38,351 bases of DNA, taken from Streptosporangiaceae bacterium. Lineage in GTDB: Bacteria > Actinomycetota > Actinomycetes > Streptosporangiales > Streptosporangiaceae. The stretch is from NCBI GenBank assembly GCA_019239975.1, contig JAFAZE010000072.1, forward strand, positions 1 to 38,351. Direction: 5' to 3'. Positions 1-7,157 of the stretch are shown here, piece after piece (the stretch's first letter is position 1; each line of letters begins with the position of its first letter). The notes under the pieces were generated by a model. That model worked only from the letters and a program-made list of their open reading frames with translations. It ran no database searches and had not been told where the DNA came from. A program made the position numbers and the translations under genes.

Positions 1-207
1 GATACGGCCGCGCGGCATTCCGCCGAGGCCGAGCGCGACATCCAGCGCGATCGAGCCGGTGGGTATCACCTCGACGGGAGCGCGTACCTCCTCGCCGAGC
101 CGCATGACCGAGCCCTTGCCGAACTGCCGCTCGATCTGGACGAGCGCAGCCTCCAGAGCCTTCTCCCTGTCGCCAGCCTTGTCGGGGACCGGCCTGCTTG
201 CTGCCAT
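1..207 (-). CDS. recA: RecA recombinase, N-terminal part (partial)
   Basis: The reverse strand from the ATG at 207 encodes 69 residues starting [20 protein letters not shown] and continuing through [16 protein letters not shown] and [16 protein letters not shown], the well-known RecA N-terminal polymerisation helix and start of the ATPase core. The gene runs off the left edge, so Walker A and everything after it are missing here. RecA forms filaments on single-stranded DNA, catalyses strand exchange and triggers LexA self-cleavage. A good ribosome site (AGGGAG, about 213-218) precedes the ATG. The upstream region carries two DNA-damage promoters, described separately. Identification is very secure; the family is recognised from memory of conserved sequence. 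Confidence 0.97.
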   Translation of the reverse strand, partial: MAASRPVPDKAGDREKALEAALVQIERQFGKGSVMRLGEEVRAPVEVIPTGSIALDVALGLGGMPRGRI

Positions 208-319
208 GAGGACTCCCTGCCGGGTTGAGGGGGCACCGCTCGGACTGGGACCGATCGTGCCGCCCGGTTGGTCGTGAGTTCCGGGGCCGCCAGGCACCCG
301 CCCGCGACCATCGACGCAC

Positions 320-342
320 ACGCTACGCGCCACCACTGACAT
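320..342 (-). promoter_or_regulatory. PafBC-type (LexA-independent) DNA-damage promoter of recA
   Basis: Read on the minus strand this is TGTCAGTG, then exactly 8 bases, then TAGCGT. That fits the mycobacterial RecA-NDp / PafBC-dependent motif (TTGTCRGTG-N8-TANNNT) in sequence and spacing. It lies about 110 bp upstream of the recA ATG, implying a 5' leader of roughly 105 nt. The motif is known from Mycobacterium; its use here is inferred from the match and its position. Confidence 0.75.
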
Positions 343-368
343 TCCGGGTCGCGCGGGCCCGGTAGCTG

Positions 369-388
369 GCATCGCAGTGCTGCGATGC
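369..388. repeat. 20-bp palindrome between the two recA promoters
   Basis: A perfect 9-bp inverted repeat (GCATCGCAG / CTGCGATGC) with a 2-bp spacer lies between the LexA-type -10 and the PafBC-type promoter. It could be an operator or a hairpin in the leader of the longer recA transcript. No regulator can be assigned from sequence. Confidence 0.5.
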
Positions 389-392
389 ATCC

Positions 393-415
393 ACTATAGG
401 GGAACGGTTATTCGA
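393..415 (-). promoter_or_regulatory. LexA (SOS) box with -10 element upstream of recA
   Basis: On the minus strand 400-415 reads TCGAATAACCGTTCCC, close to the actinobacterial SOS box TCGAAC-N4-GTTCGA (core GAA-N5-GTTC kept, outer bases partly degenerate). It is followed by a good -10 hexamer, TATAGT (393-398). A LexA-controlled distal promoter plus a PafBC-type proximal promoter is the same order as reported for Mycobacterium recA. Binding is inferred, not shown. Confidence 0.6.
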
Positions 416-642
416 TCATGACCCGACACGCCGGCGAGTTCTGTGCGGCCGTTCAAGATCGCGGCAGGCGCACGGTGTTCACTCAGGCCGCCGCTAGCGC
501 TGGCCCGAACCGGCGCTTGCCGGCCGGCGCTTCCTGTCGGCGCTTCCTGTCGGCGCGCGTAATCGGCGAGGGAGGCCGCGGGCGGGGCGGCACCCTAATT
601 TCCGCGAAACTGCCAATAGCCGACGCGTAACGGAAATTCCGG

Positions 643-708
643 GCCGAATACGGCACCTTATTTTCCACTATTCTATCCGCTGGCGGCGCATGGTGGAAAC
701 GCAGGGCC
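643..708. repeat. Diverged direct repeat, copy A
   Basis: Begins GCCGAATACGGCACCT and ends near GGGCC. Roughly 70% matched by eye to 1016-1078, with the same order of sub-blocks (GCCGAATACGGCACCT, an ATTTTCCA-like block, a GGYGGCGC-TGGTG block, AAAYRCRGGGCC). The two copies flank the 31-bp tandem array. A shorter third relative (GGCACCCTAATTTCC) lies near 588-602. Confidence 0.6.
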
Positions 709-819
709 GCGTACGGGGCTCTGGCTTAATCTCTCGGGACGGTAACTAACCTCATCGATCGCTATCCGCCCTGCATGCCCACAGATAACACCTCTGCTGC
801 CGGCAGCCCGCCCCTGCGC

Positions 820-971
820 GGGGCCAAATGCGCCAGCAGCCCCACCGGGCGGGGCCAAATGCGCCAGCAGCCCCACCGGGCGGGGCCAAACGCGCCAGCA
901 GCCCCACCGGGCGGGGCCAAACGCGCCAGCGACCCCACTGGGCGGGGCCAAATGCGCCAGCAGCCCCACTG
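820..971. repeat. 31-bp tandem repeat array (about 5 copies)
   Basis: GGGCCAAAYGCGCCAGC recurs at 821, 852, 883, 914 and 945, an exact 31-bp period, with CCCCACCGGGCG completing each unit. Differences are single bases (T/C after AAA, an AG/GA swap in the fourth unit, a T in the last). Because 31 is not a multiple of three and no frame has a plausible start or family, it is read as an intergenic minisatellite. Confidence 0.9.
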
Positions 972-1015
972 CCATCGTGAGCCCGGACCATGGCCATCCA
1001 GGAATACATGCCATA

Positions 1016-1078
1016 GCCGAATACGGCACCTAATTTCCAGGACGCTGTCGGCGGTGGCGCGTGGTGTAAATACGGGCC
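1016..1078. repeat. Diverged direct repeat, copy B
   Basis: Partner of copy A at 643-708. It begins with the identical 16 bases GCCGAATACGGCACCT and ends two bases before the stop codon of the aminotransferase gene. With copy A it brackets the tandem array. Confidence 0.6.
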
Positions 1079-1080
1079 GG

Positions 1081-2220
1081 TCAGGCGGCTTCGGCCAGTG
1101 CGGCGCAGAGGCGGGCGAGGTCCCGCGGCGTGCAGTCGACGTGCGGGCTGATCCGCAGCAGCGGATCCGTCATCTCGCGCGGCGCGCGCGCCGGGTGCGC
1201 TGCCGTGGTAACGATCTTGTGCGCGGCGAGCAGGCGGGCGCGGGTGGCGGTGACGTCCTGTCCCGCCGCCGGCCGCAGGCCGGTGATGGCCGAAGGCGCC
1301 GCGGGGTCCCCGACGACCTGCCAGCCGCGGACCTCGCCGAGGGCCTCGCGGGCCTGCCGTCCCACCTCGGCCAGCCGCCGCCGCACGCCGGCGGGCCCGG
1401 CTTCCAGGTGCTGCCTGACGGCGGTGCACAGGCCGATCCGCCCGGCGACGTGCGCCTCGCCGCTCTCCAGCAGCCAGACCGGCGAGCTGCCCTCGGGAAG
1501 GCTCACCCGGTCCAGCTCTGACGCGCTGATCCGCAGCCGGTCCCACCACGGCCGGGCCACCGCGAGCAGGCCGACGCCGCGCGGGCCGGTGAGCCACTTC
1601 CGGCCGGTCGCGTACTGTGCGTCCGCCCCTGAGACGGTGTCGGCGTGACCCAGCGCCTGCGCCGCGTCCACCCACAGCGGAACCCCGGCGGCGTGGCAGA
1701 CCGCCGCCGCCTCGGCGGTCGGCTGGACCAGTGCCCGGTGCGATGTCACCTGGGTCAGGTGCACGAACGCGGGCGGCGTGCCCGTCACGAAACGGCGCAG
1801 CGCCTCCAGGTCGACGGCGCCGTCCGGCCGCACCGCCAGCTCCGCGATCCGCAGGCCGCGCGCGGCGAAGGCGTGCAGGTTCGGCCCCCACTCGCTGGGC
1901 ACGACGGCCACCGTGTCGCCGGCCTCCAGCGGCCATGTCGCCAGCAGCGCGGCCAGCGCGGCGGACGCGCTCTCCACGAAGGCGATCCCGCCGGGCTCGG
2001 CGCCGAGCAGGCCGGCGAGTTCTTCCCGGCCCTTTTGCAGTGCCGGCGCCGCCTCCGCCTGGGCGACGTACGTGCCCATGATGGCTTCGCGCTCGGCGTG
2101 CGCGGAGGTCGCGCGCAGCGTCTCGGCCGAGCTTCGCCCGGCTGCGGCCGAGTCCAGGTGCAGGTAGTCGGTGGGGAGACGCTGGTCACGCCAGTGCCGC
2201 CACTGGTCGTTCGGTGTCAT
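1081..2220 (-). CDS. EgtE-like class V PLP-dependent enzyme
   Basis: A 379-residue fold-type I PLP enzyme. The N-terminus MTPNDQWRHWRDQRLPTDYL leads into HLDSAAAGRSS, and HAEREAIMGTYVAQAEAAP resembles mycobacterial EgtE, the PLP C-S lyase that makes ergothioneine from the hercynyl-cysteine sulfoxide. The PLP-aspartate lies in VDAAQALGH (D185) and the Schiff-base lysine in ATGRKWLTGPRGVG (K208). The ATG at 2220 was chosen because the family N-terminus starts there; the longer frame upstream runs antisense through the PPOX gene. It is divergent from the PPOX gene with about 60 bp between them. No egtA, B, C or D gene is in this window, so the substrate is uncertain; a cysteine-desulfurase-like or isopenicillin-epimerase-like enzyme is the alternative. 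Confidence 0.8.
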   Translation of the reverse strand: MTPNDQWRHWRDQRLPTDYLHLDSAAAGRSSAETLRATSAHAEREAIMGTYVAQAEAAPALQKGREELAGLLGAEPGGIAFVESASAALAALLATWPLEAGDTVAVVPSEWGPNLHAFAARGLRIAELAVRPDGAVDLEALRRFVTGTPPAFVHLTQVTSHRALVQPTAEAAAVCHAAGVPLWVDAAQALGHADTVSGADAQYATGRKWLTGPRGVGLLAVARPWWDRLRISASELDRVSLPEGSSPVWLLESGEAHVAGRIGLCTAVRQHLEAGPAGVRRRLAEVGRQAREALGEVRGWQVVGDPAAPSAITGLRPAAGQDVTATRARLLAAHKIVTTAAHPARAPREMTDPLLRISPHVDCTPRDLARLCAALAEAA

Positions 2221-2283
2221 CGGTGTCTTGGGCACAGAGGTACCGTACGTTCTGAAGAAAATGACAGCGAAAGGATTTACCGG

Positions 2284-2688
2284 ATGCCGCTCGATGACGA
2301 CACCGTCCGTCTTGCCAAGGGCAAGAACCTCGCGACCGTGGTGACGCTGATGCCCAATGGGCAGCCGCAGGCGCTGCTGACGTGGATAGACACCGACGGC
2401 GAGCACATCCTCGTGAACACGGAGCCGCAGCGGCAGAAGGCGCGGAACGTCGCCCGCGACCCGCGGATAACCGTGCTCATCCACTCCGCCGAGAACCCCT
2501 GGGACTGGTCCGAGGTCCGCGGCCATGTCACCGAGACCGTCGACGGCGGCGAGGCGCGGCGGCACATCGACGAGCTGTCCCGCAAGTACGTGGGCACCGA
2601 CTACCGCAACCCGATCGGGCCGCGGGGCCGGGTGATCCTCAAGGTCACGCCGGACAAGGTCAACACCCCCAAGCTCCTGGGCAGATAG
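2284..2688 (+). CDS. PPOX-class F420-dependent oxidoreductase
   Basis: A 134-residue split-beta-barrel flavin/F420-binding protein of the pyridoxamine 5'-phosphate oxidase-like superfamily. Landmarks are LAKGKNLATVVTLMPNGQPQ near the N-terminus, then TEPQRQKARNVARDPRITV (residues about 57-75), typical of small F420-binding PPOX proteins, and a C-terminal ending in KVTPDKVNTPKLLGR. Such proteins bind the deazaflavin F420 and reduce or sequester various small molecules; the substrate cannot be read from sequence. An AAAGGA ribosome site lies about 10 bases before the ATG. It is divergent from the EgtE-like gene and convergent with the esterase gene, whose stop is 10 bp away. The nearby F420-dependent LLM enzyme supports F420 use by this organism. 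Confidence 0.88.
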   Translation: MPLDDDTVRLAKGKNLATVVTLMPNGQPQALLTWIDTDGEHILVNTEPQRQKARNVARDPRITVLIHSAENPWDWSEVRGHVTETVDGGEARRHIDELSRKYVGTDYRNPIGPRGRVILKVTPDKVNTPKLLGR

Positions 2689-2697
2689 CGCGCCTGG

Positions 2698-3633
2698 TTA
2701 CCGCACGAGGTGGCCGGCGAGGAAAGCCAGCGAGGCCGGCTCCTGCTCGAGGAAGAACGAGTCGGTGTGGCAGCCCTTGCTGAAGTCCACGACCGCGCCG
2801 GCGGGCAGAGCGCGCGCGAGCGCCTGGACGCCCGGGTAGAACGGGTCGTCGTAACCAGACGCGACCCGCACGGGCAGGTGCGCGGGGCTATCCGCGAGCG
2901 CGGCGGCGTGCGTGACGGCGTCGCCGGCGGCGAAGGCAGCCGCTGAGGCGTAGGCGCCGGCGTTCGCGTCCCTGGCCTGCGCGTAGCTGGTCCAGATCGC
3001 GGGGCTGATCGCGGCCACCGCCGCAATGATGTGCGGGTACTTTTCGGCCAGGAGCAGGGCACCGTAGCCGCCCATCGAAATGCCCATTGCGCCGATCCGC
3101 CGCGGCCCGCGGCCCAGGCCGAGGCGCTGGCACAGCGGGATCAGCTCGCCGATCACCATCGCCACCGGATCGTCGCCGGGGTGGGGGTTCCAGTAGCCGT
3201 CGCCGCCGTCGGCGGTGACCATCGCCACCGGGGGGAGCGGCCGGCCCCCGATTCGGAGCGCCACGGCCTGCCGGGGCGACATGCCGACGAGGGCATCCGC
3301 GTGGTTCCCGCCGTAGCCGTGCAGCATGATCACGAGGGGCAGCTCGTCCCCGGCACGGTGGTGTGGCGGGTAGGCGAGCGTGTAACCCACCGCGCGGTTC
3401 CGGGCGGCCGAGTAGAAGGTGCCGGAAAACGAGGGGCCTGGCGGCCCGTACGCGAGGACTGGGCCGGGGACGGAACAGGCTCCGTCGAGGTCGTCGAGGA
3501 CCGCCTTGCCCGGAAGGATGCCGCGGGAGATGAGCTCGGCGCCGGTGACTCCCGCGGCGGCCGCGGCCGCGCCGCCGAGCGCGATCGCCAGCAGGCGGCG
3601 CCGGCTCAGGCGCCTGGTCCCCGTCGCGGTCAC
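2698..3633 (-). CDS. Tat-exported alpha/beta-hydrolase esterase
   Basis: A 311-residue alpha/beta hydrolase of the putative esterase (esterase D-like, PF00756-type) family. The N-terminus has a twin-arginine signal: RRLSRRRLLAIA followed by an Ala/Gly-rich hydrophobic stretch (residues 7-33), so the enzyme probably folds in the cytoplasm and is exported. Catalytic candidates are Ser186 in GISMGGYG, Asp262 or Asp263 in SGYDDPFYP and His289 in KGCHTDSFF; the oxyanion loop is MLHGYGGN (103-110). The GTG start at 3633 was chosen because it directly precedes the Tat signal and lies 2 bp after the stop of the upstream membrane-protein gene, suggesting translational coupling in a PadR operon. The ester substrate is unknown. 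Confidence 0.85.
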   Translation of the reverse strand: MTATGTRRLSRRRLLAIALGGAAAAAAGVTGAELISRGILPGKAVLDDLDGACSVPGPVLAYGPPGPSFSGTFYSAARNRAVGYTLAYPPHHRAGDELPLVIMLHGYGGNHADALVGMSPRQAVALRIGGRPLPPVAMVTADGGDGYWNPHPGDDPVAMVIGELIPLCQRLGLGRGPRRIGAMGISMGGYGALLLAEKYPHIIAAVAAISPAIWTSYAQARDANAGAYASAAAFAAGDAVTHAAALADSPAHLPVRVASGYDDPFYPGVQALARALPAGAVVDFSKGCHTDSFFLEQEPASLAFLAGHLVR

Positions 3634-3635
3634 CG

Positions 3636-4634
3636 CTACCGCACCGTGAGCCTGAGCCCGCCGCGGCGGGCCTCGTTCGCGGCCTGCCGCGCGACCGCGA
3701 GCGCGATCGTCAGCACGGCGATTGCGAGGAGGTCGATCGTCCCGGCGTGGAAGAGATTTGCCTGTCCCGCTCCCCCGTCCACCACCCAGAGGCAGCATCC
3801 GGCGAGGAAGACGGCCATGACGGCACACGCCGCCGAGGCGAGCCGGATCTCGAACCGCAGGACGCCGGGCGAGAGGTCGGCGCGGCGGACCGCCTTGGCG
3901 GCGCCGGTCACGGCGCTGGCAACGGCCAGCGGGCTCACCGCCATCCAGGCGATCTCGGCCGCGGGGAAGGCGGCCAGGGCGGACGGATGAGCCCAGTACG
4001 CGGAGACGGACATCGTCGACGCCCAGGAGAAGGCCGCCAGGCCGCCAGGGACCAGAGCCCGGTGAGCCCACGGGTGGCCGCCGGTGCCAGGCCAGCCGTT
4101 CCCGAAGTGCCTGCCGCCGATGAAGAGGGCGAGCACGCCGGCGAGGAACAGGACCGACGGCGCTATGAGATCCGCTGACGGCCCGCGCGCTATTGGCGGC
4201 AGGACACTCCAGATCACCGGGACCGCGGCGAGCAGGGCCAGCACGAGGAAGGCGAGCATCGCGGCCGACATCACAACCATCGCGATGCCGGTGGCGGTGG
4301 TACCGGGCGCCGACCACTGCCAGCCGATGGTCAGCTGCGACCACATGGCCGCGCCGAAGGGCAGGAAGACCGCCAGGCAGCAGCCGAGCGATACGAGGCT
4401 TGCGCGGACCTGTGCGGCGGGGTCGGCCGCGAAGCCGCAGAGCCCCGCGCGGGTCAGCCGTGCGACGATCCCGCCGCGCGCCACGTCGAGGGTGCGTGCC
4501 CATGACCGCGGCCGTTCGGAGATCTCTGAGATCAGCAGCTCGGTGAACTCGTCGCCGTAGCGGGAGCGCCACACCTTCGGGTACCAGCGAAGGAGCCTTT
4601 CGGCACGCCGTGTCGCGGCGTCCGGGGGGTTCAC
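3636..4634 (-). CDS. PadR-associated polytopic membrane protein
   Basis: A 332-residue protein starting with a short cytoplasmic region RLLRWYPKVWRSRYGDEFTELL, a signature of membrane proteins encoded directly after PadR regulators in actinobacteria. About seven to eight hydrophobic segments follow (for example VSLGCCLAVFLPFGAAM, MVVMSAAMLAFLVLALLAAV, a segment ending FLAGVLALFIGG, and LLAIAVLTIALAVA near the C-terminus). The GTG start overlaps the padR stop by 4 bases (GTGA, 4631-4634), and the next gene begins 2 bp after its stop, so the three genes form a tight operon. No transport or enzymatic motif is visible; its biochemical role is unknown, possibly an envelope-stress or permease-like function. 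Confidence 0.8.
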   Translation of the reverse strand: MNPPDAATRRAERLLRWYPKVWRSRYGDEFTELLISEISERPRSWARTLDVARGGIVARLTRAGLCGFAADPAAQVRASLVSLGCCLAVFLPFGAAMWSQLTIGWQWSAPGTTATGIAMVVMSAAMLAFLVLALLAAVPVIWSVLPPIARGPSADLIAPSVLFLAGVLALFIGGRHFGNGWPGTGGHPWAHRALVPGGLAAFSWASTMSVSAYWAHPSALAAFPAAEIAWMAVSPLAVASAVTGAAKAVRRADLSPGVLRFEIRLASAACAVMAVFLAGCCLWVVDGGAGQANLFHAGTIDLLAIAVLTIALAVARQAANEARRGGLRLTVR

Positions 4635-4990
4635 GCGGTGCCCCAGCCGCTCGCCAGGCGGCGGAGCCCGACGTCGGCGACGCGGCGCTGGGCGTCGAGG
4701 TGAGCGCGCAGCGCCGCCGCCCCTACGGCGGTGAGCCGGTAGGGACGCCGGCGGTCCTGGCTCTCGACGGCCTCGATCAGTCCCCGCGCCTGGAGGCGGG
4801 CGAGCGCCTCGTAGAGAGTCCCTGGCGCGACGCGGACCCCGGCGAACGACTCGATGTCCTTGGTGAGGGCATAGCCGTGCTTGGTGCTGTCGGCGAGGCT
4901 CGCCAGGATCAGCGTGGCGGCACCGGCGTACCGCCCGAGCCCGGCGAGTCCGGGTGCGGCGCCGGGATCGTCTTCTTGTTGTCGCGGCAT
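4631..4990 (-). CDS. PadR-family transcriptional regulator
   Basis: A 119-residue winged-helix regulator. The body YAGAATLILASLADSTKHGYALTKDIESFAGVRVAPGTLYEALARLQARGLIE is the PadR helix-turn-helix, with the typical YAL-KDIE and PGTLY-AL-RL elements, followed by the wing (SQDRRRPYRLT) and a C-terminal helix. The ATG at 4990 is preferred because AGGA sits 8 bases upstream; an in-frame ATG at 4999 would put the AGG directly against the start codon. It is the first gene of a three-gene operon (PadR, membrane protein, Tat esterase) and is probably autoregulated through the two palindromes just upstream. The inducer is unknown. Confidence 0.88.
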   Translation of the reverse strand: MPRQQEDDPGAAPGLAGLGRYAGAATLILASLADSTKHGYALTKDIESFAGVRVAPGTLYEALARLQARGLIEAVESQDRRRPYRLTAVGAAALRAHLDAQRRVADVGLRRLASGWGTA

Positions 4991-5004
4991 GACCGTCATC
5001 CTAT

Positions 5005-5032
5005 ATCGGTTACCGATCCATCGGTTGCCGAT
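5005..5032. promoter_or_regulatory. Tandem palindromic operator upstream of padR
   Basis: ATCGGTTACCGAT (5005-5017) and ATCGGTTGCCGAT (5020-5032) are two 13-bp perfect inverted repeats (ATCGG-N3-CCGAT), 15 bp centre to centre. They end 5 to 15 bp before the candidate padR starts. The arrangement fits two dimers of the PadR protein autoregulating its operon; that is inference from position. Confidence 0.65.
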
Positions 5033-5147
5033 ACTGCAAGAGGGGCAGGCGCCGCGGGCGCCTCACGAGTGGCGGGCCGGACGGTGTTGCACACCTGGGC
5101 CTGGGTAGTCGGGGGCAATTCCGAAGACCCAGCGAGGGGAACTCACC

Positions 5148-6113
5148 ATGCAGATCGGCTACAAGCTGGCAACTGAGGCTTTCGGCCCCAAGGAGCTCAT
5201 CCGCCAGGCGGTGCTGGCCGAACAGTCGGGCTTCGACTTCGTCGAGATAAGCGACCATTACCACCCGTGGCTGGAAGTCCAGGGACACAGCCCCTTTACC
5301 TGGAGCATCCTGCCCGCCATCGCCGCGAAGACCGAGCGGATCGGCCTCGTTACCGGCGTGACCTGTCCTTCGGTGCGGTATCACCCGGCGATAATCGCGC
5401 AGGCGGCCGCGACGATGGCGATCCTCTCCGACGGCCGGTTCACGCTTGGCGTCGGTGCGGGCGAGCGGCTCAACGAGCACGTCGTCGGCCTGGGATTCCC
5501 GGCACGGCACATTCGGCACGAGAGGTTCCGCGAGGCGCTGGAGATCATCCGGCTGCTGTGGCAGGGCGGCTACCACTCCTACGAGGGCAAGCACCTGCGG
5601 CTCGAGGACGCTCGCGTCTTCGACCTGCCGGACGAGCCACCTGTGATCGCCGTGGCCGCCAGCGGGCCCGAGTCCGCCCGCATCGCCGCTGACCTCGGCG
5701 ACGGGCTGTTCGCCACCGAACCCGACGGCGACCTGGTCAGCACCTGGCAGCAGCTGGGCGGCAGCGGGCCGGCGTACGGTGAGGTGCCGGTCGCCTGGGC
5801 ACCCGACGAGGACAGCGCCGCGCAGTCCGCGCTCGAAGAGAACCGGTTCGCGCTCACCGGCTGGAAGGTCATGTCCGAGCTGCCCAACCCGGTGAACTTC
5901 GAGGCCGCGACCAGCACCGTCACGGTGGAGCAGATCAAGGAACAGTTCGCCTGCGGCCCCGACGTGAACCGGCACCTGGAGGTCGCGCAGCAGTTCGTCA
6001 ACGCCGGATTCGACCGGCTCGTCACGCTGAACGCCGGCCCCGACCCGGACGGGTTCATGGACTTCTTCGCGACCGAGCTTGGCAAGCCGTTGCGAGCACT
6101 GACGCCGCAGTAA
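5148..6113 (+). CDS. F420-dependent LLM-class oxidoreductase (FGD-like)
   Basis: A 321-residue luciferase-like TIM-barrel enzyme of the F420-dependent branch that includes glucose-6-phosphate dehydrogenase Fgd (TIGR03557-like). It keeps EISDHYHPW (the Fgd SDHFQPW block with His/Trp near the F420 ring), VRYHPAIIAQAAATMAILSDGRF, and GVGAGERLNEHVVG, which carries the Glu expected near the active site. A strong ribosome site (GAGGGGAA) precedes the ATG. Fgd itself would regenerate F420H2 from glucose-6-phosphate; this paralogue could instead oxidise another alcohol or reduce a substrate with F420H2. With the PPOX gene it points to an F420-using host. It is convergent with the DUF3046 gene. Confidence 0.85.
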   Translation: MQIGYKLATEAFGPKELIRQAVLAEQSGFDFVEISDHYHPWLEVQGHSPFTWSILPAIAAKTERIGLVTGVTCPSVRYHPAIIAQAAATMAILSDGRFTLGVGAGERLNEHVVGLGFPARHIRHERFREALEIIRLLWQGGYHSYEGKHLRLEDARVFDLPDEPPVIAVAASGPESARIAADLGDGLFATEPDGDLVSTWQQLGGSGPAYGEVPVAWAPDEDSAAQSALEENRFALTGWKVMSELPNPVNFEAATSTVTVEQIKEQFACGPDVNRHLEVAQQFVNAGFDRLVTLNAGPDPDGFMDFFATELGKPLRALTPQ

Positions 6114-6130
6114 GCCGCAGTAAGGAGCGT

Positions 6131-6152
6131 GTCGCGGGCCCCGCGGAGCGAC
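6131..6152. terminator. Candidate bidirectional terminator
   Basis: GTCGC and GCGAC flank a GC-rich core (GGGCCCCGCGGA) in the 48-bp gap between the convergent LLM oxidoreductase and DUF3046 genes. It can fold as a short GC hairpin with no U-tract. The position supports it; the structure is modest. Confidence 0.35.
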
Positions 6153-6161
6153 CGCCGGTGC

Positions 6162-6356
6162 TCAGCGGAGGGGCTCGGGGACGTTGAAGGTCTCGCAAAC
6201 CGCGCGCCAGACGACCTTGGCGTCCTCGCCGTCGGCGAGGGCCTTGTCGACGGTTCGCTCGCCGAGACCTGCCAGCACGAAGTCCTTGGCCACGCTCTCG
6301 GCGTAGACGTCGCCGAACTGCGCGCGCATCCGCTCCCAGAACACCGTCAGTCGCAC
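6162..6356 (-). CDS. DUF3046 protein
   Basis: A 64-residue soluble protein with a GTG start. MRLTVFWERMRAQFGDVYAESVAKDFVLAGLGERTVDKALADGEDAKVVWRAVCETFNVP matches the DUF3046 family over its full length. The family is restricted to actinobacteria and its function is not established. Its gene typically lies directly upstream of recA; here the two are on the same strand but about 6 kb apart, which suggests that the block between them was inserted or rearranged. Confidence 0.88.
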   Translation of the reverse strand: MRLTVFWERMRAQFGDVYAESVAKDFVLAGLGERTVDKALADGEDAKVVWRAVCETFNVPEPLR

Positions 6357-6578
6357 GGATTCAGGCTACCGGCGCGTTGGGATGGATCCGGAAAGGCCGG
6401 GCCTGCCCGGCGAGCGCTGGACCCGCCCGGCTGGCGCCGGGGCCCGCCCGCAACCGGCCGTCGTCGTGCGCTGCGGCATGGGGCGCAAGATGCGCAATGT
6501 GCGTATGGACCCTCTGCAGTGAAGGCGGTTTAGTCGGGCGCATAGCTTGGCCAGGGGGATCCTGGATCAGGGGGGATT

Positions 6579-7157
6579 ATGAAGAAGGTCATGGCACTGT
6601 GCGGCGCGGCGGTCTTGGCGGCCGGGATCGCCGCGTGCTCCTCATCGACCAGCAGCATCAGCGGCAGCGCCGCCACCGCCAAGGCCTCCGCCTCGTCGAT
6701 GTCCGGCACCGAGACGGTCAGCGGGTCGGTGAGCGGGTCCGCGGCGCTGGCGAACAACCCGTCGTTCACGCTCACGTGGCGCGGACCGGTGAACACCACG
6801 AGCGAGTTCGCCACCGGCGGCAACGCGCCGGCGAAGGGGCAGCATCACACGTTCAAGACCGCCGCCGGGAACCTCACGGTCGTGGTCAGCGCGGCGCCCA
6901 CCAACACGCAGAAGCTGCTTTCGGCCAGCTCGTGCCGGTTCGAAGTCGCGACGGCCATCCCCTACAAGGTCGACGGCGCCGCGAGCACCGGGAAGTTCGC
7001 CGGAGCGACCGGCGACGGCGTGGCGACACTGACGTTCCGGGCCGACCTGCCCAAGCTGGCGAACGGCAAGTGCAACGAGAGCAACAACGCGCAGCCGCTC
7101 GCCAAGGGCGCCGTGGCCAGGTTCAGCATCGCCGGCCCGCTGACGGTCAAGTCGTAG
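6579..7157 (+). CDS. Putative secreted lipoprotein
   Basis: A 192-residue protein with a classical lipoprotein signal: MKKVMALCGAAVLAAGIAAC, lipobox IAAC and Cys20 as the lipidation site, followed by a Ser/Thr/Ala-rich linker to about residue 55. The rest looks like a compact beta-rich domain (FTLTWRGPVNTTSEFATGG, AGNLTVVVSAAP, GVATLTFRADLP) with two cysteines (SSCRFEV and GKCNESN) that could form a disulfide. A GGGGGG ribosome site precedes the ATG. I do not recognise a named family; it may be a cell-surface binding or stabilising protein. Three 24-bp repeats follow directly after the stop codon. Confidence 0.8.
   Translation: MKKVMALCGAAVLAAGIAACSSSTSSISGSAATAKASASSMSGTETVSGSVSGSAALANNPSFTLTWRGPVNTTSEFATGGNAPAKGQHHTFKTAAGNLTVVVSAAPTNTQKLLSASSCRFEVATAIPYKVDGAASTGKFAGATGDGVATLTFRADLPKLANGKCNESNNAQPLAKGAVARFSIAGPLTVKS

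Larger units (their letters stand above)
416..1080. other. Non-coding, repeat-rich intergenic region
   Basis: No credible gene is seen between the recA control region and the aminotransferase gene. The stretch contains a short inverted repeat (AATTTCCG at 597-604 with CGGAAATT at 631-638), a diverged direct repeat of about 65 bp (643-708 and 1016-1078) and a 31-bp tandem array. Open frames crossing it consist of translated repeats whose 31-bp period shifts frame, so they are not genes. Confidence 0.7.

Noticed and set aside
820..971. CRISPR array
   Set aside because: Units are contiguous with no unique spacers; no cas gene is nearby.
752..1936. Long minus-strand and plus-strand frames over the 31-bp array and the aminotransferase gene
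   Set aside because: They translate the minisatellite in shifting frames and lie antisense or out of frame to a clear PLP-enzyme gene; no family features.
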